Assembly (NCBI GenBank): GCA_021768245.1
Contig: JAETNO010000032.1
Coordinates: 1 to 22,132 of the forward strand
Length of the DNA: 22,132 nucleotides
Origin: Bacteroidaceae bacterium
GTDB taxonomy: Bacteria; Bacteroidota; Bacteroidia; Bacteroidales; Muribaculaceae
Direction of reading: 5' to 3'
The translations under genes and the position numbers were made by a program. Under the pieces are notes generated by a model. That model ran no database searches. It was not told the DNA's origin and saw only the letters and a program-made list of their open reading frames with translations. This document shows positions 15,690-22,111 of the stretch, piece after piece; the stretch's first letter is position 1; every line of letters begins with the position of its first letter.

Positions 15690-16202
15690 TTAGAATTTTT
15701 CTTTGAGCCGCTTCAGAAGCTGATTTCTTTTATACACAAAGGTGTTCCGGGGCATATTCAGCCGCTCTGCACCGGCTCGTTCAGAAAGCCCGTCCGCAAT
15801 TGCCATGAGGATCTCGTAGCTTTCCGGGTCGGATGACTGAAGTTCTGTGAGCAGGCCGTTCAGGATCAGGGAGTCGATATCGATCTCCGTGGTAAGCCTG
15901 CTGTCCGCAAGAAAGCTGGTGCGGGAGACGCCGTTCTCATAGGCGTTCTCCATCTCCGTGTCGATGGAGAGCTGCTGGGGAGCGTCCTTCGGGATACAGC
16001 GGAACTCGCAGGTATCGCAAATACCGTCGCACTTGTAGCTCTTTTTGTACGGAATGCAGCAGGCTCCGGCTCTCTGCTTTGCCTTGCGGGTAGTTCCTAC
16101 GAACCGCTCCCAGTCCCGTTTCTGTTCCGGGGTGACCTCGATCCACTGCTTGAGCGGACGGTAGTAGATCGTTGATGTGTTCTGATTTTCATTGTTTTTC
16201 AT
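15690..16202 (-). CDS. Sigma-factor-like phage regulator with a Cys cluster
   Basis: This 170-aa protein ends in a sigma region 4-like helix-turn-helix: DPESYEILMAIADGLS then ERAGAERLNMPRNTFVYKRN (about 125-160), with a basic tail. The middle has Cys48, 49, 58, 62, 65 and 69, a possible zinc or iron-sulfur site. It is the first large gene of the leftward operon. Its ATG (16200-16202) directly follows a hairpin that contains the ribosome site, so translation is probably controlled by RNA structure. It may switch early gene expression. It is not a full sigma factor because region 2 is missing. Confidence 0.75.
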   Translation of the reverse strand: MKNNENQNTSTIYYRPLKQWIEVTPEQKRDWERFVGTTRKAKQRAGACCIPYKKSYKCDGICDTCEFRCIPKDAPQQLSIDTEMENAYENGVSRTSFLADSRLTTEIDIDSLILNGLLTELQSSDPESYEILMAIADGLSERAGAERLNMPRNTFVYKRNQLLKRLKEKF

Positions 16203-16207
16203 AAAAA

Positions 16208-16241
16208 GTCCTCCGATTTTCGATTTCTCGAAACGGAGGAC
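16208..16241 (-). promoter_or_regulatory. Ribosome-site-sequestering hairpin (terminator-like) of the sigma-like gene
   Basis: On the minus strand GTCCTCCG (16241-16234) pairs with CGGAGGAC (16215-16208), with a further TTTCGA/TCGAAA helix inside, closed by a GAAA tetraloop; a 14-bp stem with a 2-base bulge. The GGAGGA ribosome site is in the 3' arm and TTTTT follows directly before the ATG at 16202. The hairpin would both mask the ribosome site and resemble a terminator. Confidence 0.65.
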
Positions 16242-16280
16242 TCAGGGCGCTGCCGCAAAAAAGGGTGCAAAAACCTAACC

Positions 16281-16313
16281 GCAGTCCTAACGGAGTTCTC
16301 CGTTTCGGATTGC
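16281..16313 (-). promoter_or_regulatory. Upstream hairpin able to form an alternative pairing
   Basis: AACGGAG (minus, 16304-16298) pairs with CTCCGTT (16295-16289) to make a 7-bp stem with a 2-base loop, extended by GCAATCC/GGACTGC with one mismatch. Its 5' arm also contains CGAAACGGAG (16307-16298), the exact 10-base complement of the 5' arm of the downstream hairpin (CTCCGTTTCG, minus 16238-16229). The two pairings exclude each other. T-rich runs follow at 16258-16275. Confidence 0.6.
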
Positions 16314-16324
16314 AGCTAACCCGC

Positions 16325-16375
16325 TCAAAAGGCAGCTGTGATATTGAGTTGTGCCGCCGGATGCCGTTGAGCCAT
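16325..16375 (-). other. Possible 16-aa leader peptide frame
   Basis: An ATG at 16373-16375 opens 16 codons reading MAQRHPAAQLNITAAF, with TGA at 16325-16327, 11 bases before the first hairpin of the leader. Position would suit translation-coupled attenuation. The ribosome site is poor and no run of a single regulated amino acid is present, so it is only a candidate. Confidence 0.2.
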
Positions 16376-16438
16376 CAGTGATCAGGTGATGCGGTATTGG
16401 GCGGTGAGCAGTTTAATGTCTTGCTCAGGACAAATTGA

Positions 16439-16639
16439 CTATCTTAGATCGGCTTCAATGGCGTACAGTTCACTGAAAAGATCTTGAAGCGTATAGATGC
16501 TTGCTTTTTCAAGATTTCTAACGCCATGCTTTTTTAGAATAAACGCAATGGATTTATCAGCTGAATCCAGGTGGGACTCAATGAAATCGATGCTGCTTTC
16601 AATGCTGATGATTAGATTTTGCTTGTCACAATTTTTCAT
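16439..16639 (-). CDS. Short helical protein of unknown function at the head of the leftward operon
   Basis: This 66-aa protein begins MKNCDKQNLIISIESSIDFI and is amphipathic helical, with a second helix around FILKKHGVRNLEKASIYTLQDLF. No domain was recognised. The strong ribosome site AAGGAGGAGG at good spacing before the ATG makes it very likely real. It is the first leftward gene, separated from the sigma-like gene by the structured leader, and lies where phages keep small regulators such as antirepressors or Cro-like proteins. It could equally be host or cargo DNA. Confidence 0.7.
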   Translation of the reverse strand: MKNCDKQNLIISIESSIDFIESHLDSADKSIAFILKKHGVRNLEKASIYTLQDLFSELYAIEADLR

Positions 16640-16778
16640 TGACTTTTCCTCCTCCTTGTCGTATTCAGCTTCAATCCGGATTTTGGCTGTGCTTGTACTT
16701 AAAATTTTACTCAGAACGGCAGAGGCAAAAAACGAATGGAAAAAGAATGGAATCGGAAGATTTTCGGAACGAAAAAAC

Positions 16779-16805
16779 GGGGTTTCCGCTCACTGCGGAA
16801 ACCCC
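16779..16805 (-). terminator. Perfect 11-bp hairpin with a T run on the minus strand
   Basis: GGGGTTTCCGC (16779-16789) pairs with GCGGAAACCCC (16795-16805) around a 5-base loop. On the minus strand CCCC is followed by G and six T (16777-16772), a good intrinsic terminator for leftward transcription. On the plus strand no T run follows. It would block leftward readthrough, or act as an attenuator for the phage operon if a promoter lies to its right. Confidence 0.65.
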
Positions 16806-16886
16806 GGAAAGATAAAAAGGTGTTTTGTATTGGCAAGTTGTGGTTCAAGACGATGCGAATATGCTGGGTGACGATCAGACATAGAT

Positions 16887-16906
16887 TTTGACTTTGAAAA
16901 GTCAAA
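16887..16906. promoter_or_regulatory. Inverted repeat, possible operator
   Basis: TTTGACTT (16887-16894) and AAGTCAAA (16899-16906) form a perfect 8-bp inverted repeat with a 4-base spacer, 28 bases before the -35 of the defence operon. It is followed by the direct repeat AAACACGAA at 16910-16918 and 16940-16948, 30 bases apart, the second copy lying just inside the promoter spacer. These may be binding sites for the Xre-type regulator. Confidence 0.4.
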
Positions 16907-16934
16907 GTTAAACACGAACGTTCTCAATGTTGGC

Positions 16935-16963
16935 TTGACAAACACGAAGGTATGTGCTATAAT
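16935..16963 (+). promoter_or_regulatory. Consensus sigma-70 promoter of the defence operon
   Basis: TTGACA (16935-16940), a 17-base spacer and TATAAT (16958-16963) are a perfect match to the consensus. Transcription would start near 16970, leaving about 40 bases before the Xre gene and its AGGAGG. A promoter this strong suggests that the operon is normally held down by a repressor, most simply the Xre-like product of its first gene; the AAACACGAA repeat at 16940-16948 overlaps it. Confidence 0.85.
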
Positions 16964-17009
16964 ATTTTATTGACGATATCAGTGTACATTAAAGCAAGGA
17001 GGATCGCCG

Positions 17010-17216
17010 ATGGAATATAACTACAATAAGCTATGGAAACTGTTAATAGACAAAAAATTGATGAAAAAAGATCTGATGGAAAAAACCGGCATCACATCAT
17101 CTACCATCGCCAAGATGGGGAAAAACAAAGCGGTGAGTATGGAGGTTCTCGGGAAAATATGTATAGCTTTGGATTGTAATATAGGCGATATCGTTGATGT
17201 GATTAAAGAAGATTAA
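17010..17216 (+). CDS. Small Xre/Cro-type helix-turn-helix regulator
   Basis: This 68-aa protein is a single helix-turn-helix domain: KDLMEKTGITSSTIAKMGKN (21-40) followed by VSMEVLGKICIALDCNIGDIVDVI, the usual form of short Cro/C1 (Xre, COG3655-like) proteins. AGGAGG precedes the ATG. It is first in the operon, 39 bases before the HamA-like gene. Small regulators of this kind often precede restriction-modification and other defence operons and control their expression. It probably binds the repeats around its own promoter; a phage origin is also possible. Confidence 0.88.
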   Translation: MEYNYNKLWKLLIDKKLMKKDLMEKTGITSSTIAKMGKNKAVSMEVLGKICIALDCNIGDIVDVIKED

Positions 17217-17255
17217 TTTGAAGTGAATGGAACTATAGCAGAAGGAGGTAATCAA

Positions 17256-18773
17256 ATGGAGCATCTTTGCGTTGGCTCATATGTAAGAATTATGACATCA
17301 TGCGCTATTCCCGCAGAGCGCAAGTTTGATCCCTTCTGCGAAAAAATCATGTTGTCGCTATGTCCGGTAGGTTCTACAGTCTTTTCATATACATCAGCCG
17401 ATGGGTATGAGGTTACTTACTCATATACTAATTTCAATAAGATTCACTCTGCAAGCCAGAACCTGCCAACCGAGGTTATGCAAATGGCTCTAAAGAAGGA
17501 TGCCCGTGTAATCGAACGGTATTTTATTCAGACCATCATCCCTGCAATGGAAGAGGCTCGTAAGAAAAATGCTGTGCTTGCATTGAAAAATGTCATTCTG
17601 AAAGATGCCACAATTGCCGACTCTACACAGCTTGGTACAATCGGCAACCTCACCAAGAATGATCTTAGGAATAAAAATGAGTTCGTACTCTCTGAATTCC
17701 TGACAGATGTGTTCATTTATGCAGTCGCAAAAACAGATAACATGATAGAGGCTGCATTCACTAAATCTATCAAGAAGAATTTCTATACAGCTTACAATTT
17801 GATGGCAGATACCATTAAATTTTACGAAGTAACAAAACCAAGAACTGCGGCAGCAATCCCCCTGACGAGCAAGGGCAAATTTGACAAGGTTTTTACGCCC
17901 GTATCAAGCGAGACACTTTCCATATCCGCAAAACACGACCTTCAGATTTTTTGCTTGAAGTTTGATGATTTTGATTTTGACTATCATGGTCTGTGGAGAC
18001 ACCTTCGTAACAATATCGGGTATTACGTCTATTCCAGGGCTCAGATTGAGACTTACATGGAAGATGATGAGATTTCTGCACTTGCTTACGACGCAATAGC
18101 GTATATCAAAAAGGCCATCGCTGACGGGAAATTACCGACTGGCAATGAGCTCGGAGAACTCTTGCTGTACATATTCCTGGAGCAGGTTCTCGTAGCTCCT
18201 AAATTAATGAGCAAGGTCGAAATAGGAAATCACGGCGGTTTTATGACGAGCGAAAGTTCCGGTATCCACCTTCTTACCGCTAATGAAACAGTCCCTTTTA
18301 GTCAGGTCATTCTCGGGACATCAATGATAAACGGGAATTTGCAAACAGCAATAGACTCAGCCTTTGCGGATGCACAAAAACTAAAGAATAGAAAGAAGGA
18401 CGAGCGGCGATTTGTTGAATCAAACATATTTGCGGCTTCTTTTCCATCGAAAATTTACGATCAGCTTGAAGCAATAATCCTGCCTTCCGAAACGGGCGGT
18501 CAAAAGCCTGCCACAGCGTTTGGTATGTTCGTGGGGTATAGTTTGAACGGAGTATCCGCAAACGGAAAACCAGTAAACGAATATCAGGACGATGTGTTTG
18601 AGCAGGTCAGAAATGACATCAAAAACAATGTGTTATTCATTGAATCGAAAATCACGCAGTATGGACTTGACGGCTACTCTATGTATATCTATTTGCTACC
18701 CTTCGCTGATGCGGACGAGGACAAAAAAGATATCATGGACAAGCTGTTGCAATCCGGAGGAGGTCAGGCATGA
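17256..18773 (+). CDS. hamA: HamA-like (DUF1837) protein of a Hachiman-type defence system, long form
   Basis: This 505-aa protein matches the HamA/DUF1837 pattern in its C-terminal half: GELLLYIFLEQVL with APKLMSK (300-320), SSGIHLL (334-340), then VILGTSMINGNLQTAID (351-367). Characterised HamA is a PD-(D/E)XK nuclease that HamB releases on damaged or phage DNA. As I recall the family, the catalytic Asp lies before GIHL and a Glu-x-Lys follows in GE(S/A)K. Here those positions read Ser, Thr and Met (GTSM, 354-357), while Glu301 remains. The N-terminal 230 residues, helical with EFLTDVFIYAVAK (147-159), are extra and unrecognised. The ATG at 17256-17258 has GGAGGT; an earlier in-frame ATG at 17226 has no ribosome site. 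It overlaps the helicase gene by ATGA. Confidence 0.75.
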   Translation: MEHLCVGSYVRIMTSCAIPAERKFDPFCEKIMLSLCPVGSTVFSYTSADGYEVTYSYTNFNKIHSASQNLPTEVMQMALKKDARVIERYFIQTIIPAMEEARKKNAVLALKNVILKDATIADSTQLGTIGNLTKNDLRNKNEFVLSEFLTDVFIYAVAKTDNMIEAAFTKSIKKNFYTAYNLMADTIKFYEVTKPRTAAAIPLTSKGKFDKVFTPVSSETLSISAKHDLQIFCLKFDDFDFDYHGLWRHLRNNIGYYVYSRAQIETYMEDDEISALAYDAIAYIKKAIADGKLPTGNELGELLLYIFLEQVLVAPKLMSKVEIGNHGGFMTSESSGIHLLTANETVPFSQVILGTSMINGNLQTAIDSAFADAQKLKNRKKDERRFVESNIFAASFPSKIYDQLEAIILPSETGGQKPATAFGMFVGYSLNGVSANGKPVNEYQDDVFEQVRNDIKNNVLFIESKITQYGLDGYSMYIYLLPFADADEDKKDIMDKLLQSGGGQA

Positions 18774-21403
18774 GCGATTTTAGAGATGTCACCTTCGGGG
18801 AGCATTTGTTTTCGAGAATAGATGATAACGTTTATCTGCAAAAGCTGTATCACAATATCCTTATCAACTATTCCAGGCGTTTGTTCCATTTGGATGAGAT
18901 GGAGGAACAGCCTGTTAACATTGGGGATGCTTTGACCTTTGCAGATGTGCTTTCAAAATCATGCGGCACAAACCTGTCGGATATTCATAAGACTCGTGCG
19001 CAGGAAATGGTAGCACTGCTTTACGATATGTATCCTAAAGATGAGCAGGTGAAGTATTATCTCGGTTCTGTCCTTGCCAGTACGGGGAATTTCCTCGGCA
19101 TGAATAAACTGACACCAGATTTTGAAAATGCCTCTCTGCTCGAGCGTGTGTTCATGCACTTCAACATGGATTATCTGTCTGTGCCGTCCGATGGCGGGGC
19201 TCGTTTCTTTCCTGCGCAAAAAGAGATATACGACAGCCTGTCCAGACCCTATTTCAGCTATTCCGCGCCCACGTCTATGGGGAAATCTTTTATGATGCGT
19301 GCGTTTATTAAGCAGCAGATTGTGGATGGTGCAAAGAAAAATTTCGCCTTGCTCATCCCTACGAAGGCATTGATAAACGAGGTTACAAGTGAATTGATCG
19401 AGAGTCTCACCACTCTACTGAAAGAGACAGATTACCGTATTGTGACATCCTCTGGCTCGATGGCATTAGAGACGAAGCATAATTATATTTTCGTTCTAAC
19501 ACCGGAGCGAATGCTTTATATTCTGATTGATGATCCTGACCTTAAGATTGATTATTTGTTTGTGGACGAGGCTCATAAAATATCTTCTGGAGATAAGAGG
19601 AGTGCATTTTATTACAAGGTCATCAACAAGTTAGGAGAACGGCATAGCAACGCACATATTATATTTGCATCGCCGAACATTCCGAATCCGGGAATTTATC
19701 TCGATACATTGTCAATGGGAGAATCGACCATTGGAGAAGGATCTATCGTGGCGTGCAGATATGCTCCTGTCAGTCAGCTAAAATACATCGTTGACTTGTG
19801 GGAACGCAATATTCGCGTCTTCGACTCATACTCGAAGAAATTTATATTGTTACACGAAATGAGTCGCCAGTACTCGTTGAGTGAGGTGATTGCCCGAATC
19901 GGCGATAAGAGGCACAACATCGTTTATTGCAAATCAAAGAATGATGCCATTCAGTTTGCAAGAGATTATGCGGACACACAGGAGCCGATCGGCGATAAAA
20001 AGCTACAGACATTTGCGGAGGCAATCCGCAACGATGTCCATAAGGAGTACTATCTCGCTGAATTGGTTGAAAGAGGCGTGGCATACCATATCGGTTATCT
20101 TCCGGCAAATATCAGAATGCAGCTTGAGGATTATTACCGCGAAGGTCTTATTAAGACAATGTTCTGCACAAGCACCTTGTTGGAGGGAGTAAATCTACCT
20201 GCGGAGAACCTGTTTATTACAAGCTATAAGAAAGGCAGGAGTGACTTCTCAGAGGTAGACTTCAAGAACCTGGTCGGGCGTGTAGGACGCGCTAAGTACA
20301 ATTTATATGGCAATGTCTTTATCGTCCGGCTTCAAAAGCAGGAACGAGAAGAAGATCTACAGAAGTTTGAGAATTTGCTGAAGGACGATGTGCCGCCGCA
20401 GAAACTATCCATAGAAGCGGAGCTAAACTCGAACCAGAAAAAGCTAATAGTAGACACGCTTCTTTCCGGCAGCGTAGAAATACACAAGTCCAAGAAGAAC
20501 CAGAGTGAAGACAACTACGAGCTGATGCGAAAAACGATGCTGATTCTTGTTGGGGATATTGTAGACGGCAGGAACAGCCGGATAAAGCGGGAATTTGCCC
20601 CTTACCTGACATCTGAGACTGAGTCAAAAATCCGGGAGCAGTTTTCCGTACCAGAGAAAAAGCCTGAGGATGATATCAATGTCTCGTATGACCAGATACA
20701 GGGCATCGAAAAACTCATCCGCGACGGACTGGCTTACCCAGAAATCAAAGACTCGAAACGCGGAGCGGATTATTACGAGACGCTGGCATTCCTCAACAAA
20801 CTGGCTGTGGCGTTCAAATGGCGCATCTACGAAAATCGAACTCTCGGAGCCGGAGAAGGAAGAAATTATACCAAACTGACATGGTATACCGTTCTCCTAA
20901 TCCAATGGATGCAGGGACATGGACTCAGCTACATCATCGGACGAAGCATAGATGATTACGATGAGAAAAAGCGAGAGGTAAAAGTTGACTACAACAAGTG
21001 GGAACCATTTGACGGTTCTCAGAAACACAAGAACATAATCATCGCCGATACGCTGGAGGCAATCGAGGATGTACTTCTGTTCCGGCTGTCAAACTACTTC
21101 CTCAAATTTTCGGAGGAATACAAGCGTCAGCATCCTAACGAACCGTTCACGAACGACTGGTATGAATTTGTGGAGTATGGGACAACAAACCGCCTGCGAA
21201 TCATTCTGCAGCGGAGCGGTTTTAAGCGAGACTCAACGGAGTATATCCGAAAAAATGCTAATACGTATGTACGAGGAACTCCGGACAATCCCAAGCTGCT
21301 TAAAACGGCATTACTGGAGTGTCCAAATGAACTGGTGAGAAGAGACACCGAAGAAATCCAGTACAATGTACCGGAGCTATTCATAGATGAAGGAGAAGAA
21401 TAA
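18770..21403 (+). CDS. hamB: Ski2-like DEAH helicase, HamB-like component
   Basis: This 877-aa protein has SF2 helicase motifs in order: Walker A APTSMGKSF (166-174), motif Ia LLIPTKALINEV (194-205), DEAH (266-269), motif III ASPN (300-303), IVYCKSKNDA (384-393), motif V TSTLLEGVNLPAEN (467-480) and motif VI NLVGRVGRA (500-508). HamB is the sensor helicase of Hachiman and holds HamA in check until it meets unusual DNA. Residues 1-150 and 520-877 are outside the helicase core and unrecognised, mostly helical and charged. The ATG overlaps the HamA-like stop as ATGA with GGAGGAGGT upstream. The following mod gene begins one base after its stop. All ATPase residues seem intact. Confidence 0.85.
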   Translation: MSDFRDVTFGEHLFSRIDDNVYLQKLYHNILINYSRRLFHLDEMEEQPVNIGDALTFADVLSKSCGTNLSDIHKTRAQEMVALLYDMYPKDEQVKYYLGSVLASTGNFLGMNKLTPDFENASLLERVFMHFNMDYLSVPSDGGARFFPAQKEIYDSLSRPYFSYSAPTSMGKSFMMRAFIKQQIVDGAKKNFALLIPTKALINEVTSELIESLTTLLKETDYRIVTSSGSMALETKHNYIFVLTPERMLYILIDDPDLKIDYLFVDEAHKISSGDKRSAFYYKVINKLGERHSNAHIIFASPNIPNPGIYLDTLSMGESTIGEGSIVACRYAPVSQLKYIVDLWERNIRVFDSYSKKFILLHEMSRQYSLSEVIARIGDKRHNIVYCKSKNDAIQFARDYADTQEPIGDKKLQTFAEAIRNDVHKEYYLAELVERGVAYHIGYLPANIRMQLEDYYREGLIKTMFCTSTLLEGVNLPAENLFITSYKKGRSDFSEVDFKNLVGRVGRAKYNLYGNVFIVRLQKQEREEDLQKFENLLKDDVPPQKLSIEAELNSNQKKLIVDTLLSGSVEIHKSKKNQSEDNYELMRKTMLILVGDIVDGRNSRIKREFAPYLTSETESKIREQFSVPEKKPEDDINVSYDQIQGIEKLIRDGLAYPEIKDSKRGADYYETLAFLNKLAVAFKWRIYENRTLGAGEGRNYTKLTWYTVLLIQWMQGHGLSYIIGRSIDDYDEKKREVKVDYNKWEPFDGSQKHKNIIIADTLEAIEDVLLFRLSNYFLKFSEEYKRQHPNEPFTNDWYEFVEYGTTNRLRIILQRSGFKRDSTEYIRKNANTYVRGTPDNPKLLKTALLECPNELVRRDTEEIQYNVPELFIDEGEE

Positions 21404-21404
21404 G

Positions 21405-22055
21405 ATGGCGAATTTTTACGAAACCGTGCTGACGGTACTAAAATCAGACGAGAGATTTGTTGCCGAGGATGGCACTTTTCTACGTAATGCGGTCTATGAG
21501 GCTGCAATGAAGATGGACGAGGGACTTATCCGTCTCCTTCTTGCGAATGACGAGACACGCACTCGATTCTTCGCAGAAGTCGATGGCGTCAAAGTCTTTG
21601 ACAAGATGGGATTTGCCTGGATAATCAACAATCGGCAATTTCTGCCGGATAGTTATACCCGTTTCAAGAATAAGATTGGGCTTGCCGATGAGACTGGTGC
21701 GCTGATTTCTGCATCTGGTAAGGTGGAACTTGTTTTTCCCTACAAAGATTGCATTCTGGAAGGCGGTCAAACAACGGAAGATCAAAAGCGCCATGAGATT
21801 TTTTATAACGAAGCATTAGCGACCGATGAGGTTGATAGGCTTCTTTTTCCAAAGGTTCTCGCTTCTGCAAAGTCGTATTCAAAGGAAGGAATCGTCTCTG
21901 CATCTTCGATTACCGATGATGATAATCTTGTTATAAAGGGAAACAATCTACTTGCCCTTTCATCGCTCTTAAAACGCTATGAAGGAAGGATCAAGTGTAT
22001 TTGCATCGACCCACCTTATATACTCACGAGCAATAAAATTTGCCAAAATAGATGA
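21405..22055 (+). pseudogene. mod: Truncated type III Mod-like adenine methyltransferase
   Basis: About 205 residues look like the start of a type III Mod (adenine methyltransferase of about 600-680 aa): the N-terminal domain with FLPDSYTRFKNKIGL and the methyltransferase opening with DNLVIKGNNLLALSSLL followed by CICIDPPY. The expected Asn after DPPY and all later motifs are replaced by 11 foreign codons and a stop at 22053-22055. The break is at about 22020. The start at 21405-21407 follows AAGGAGAAG and lies one base after the helicase stop, so it is part of the same operon. It cannot be active; AdoMet binding and target recognition domains are missing. The rest of mod, and any res gene, may follow the inserted element outside the window. 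Confidence 0.85.
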
Positions 22056-22059
22056 ATTA

Positions 22060-22102
22060 CTCCCGAAAGATATGCTATAATTAAGAACATATCTTTTGGG
22101 AG
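22060..22102 (+). promoter_or_regulatory. Hairpin masking the ribosome site, with a promoter in its loop
   Basis: CTCCCGAAAGATATG (22060-22074) pairs with CATATCTTTTGGGAG (22088-22102), 15 bp with one G-T. The loop contains TATAAT (22076-22081). Transcripts from this promoter would start after the left arm and leave GGGAGGG free. Transcripts entering from the defence operon would include both arms and bury it. This resembles the protection against outside transcription known for IS10 and IS50. Confidence 0.6.
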
Positions 22103-22111
22103 GGAAAAGCC

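Larger units (their letters stand above)
16640..16934. other. Divergent intergenic region between the phage operon and the defence operon
   Basis: No convincing gene is present. Frames open on both strands here lack ribosome sites. The region holds a perfect hairpin with a T run on the minus strand (16779-16805), an inverted repeat (16887-16906) and one copy of a direct repeat (16910-16918). No strong leftward promoter could be identified for the early operon; the best, AGTCAA (16900-16905, minus TTGACT), has a poor -10. The base composition becomes visibly more AT-rich across this stretch. Confidence 0.5.

Noticed and set aside
16203..16438. CRISPR array or tRNA in the gap before the sigma-like gene
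   Set aside because: No repeat-spacer pattern and no cloverleaf. The structure seen is two hairpins with a shared alternative pairing.
16497..16905. Frames on both strands in the divergent region (plus 16497-16871, minus 16711-16905)
   Set aside because: Neither has a ribosome site; one overlaps the well-supported 66-aa gene and the other crosses the perfect hairpin.
16900..16905. Leftward promoter starting at TTGACT in the inverted repeat
   Set aside because: The matching -10 (TATGTC, 16-base spacing) agrees in only three positions, so it is not listed as a promoter.
16916..16923. GAACGTTC as a LexA-type SOS box
   Set aside because: The Gram-positive LexA site needs four bases between GAAC and GTTC; here there are none.
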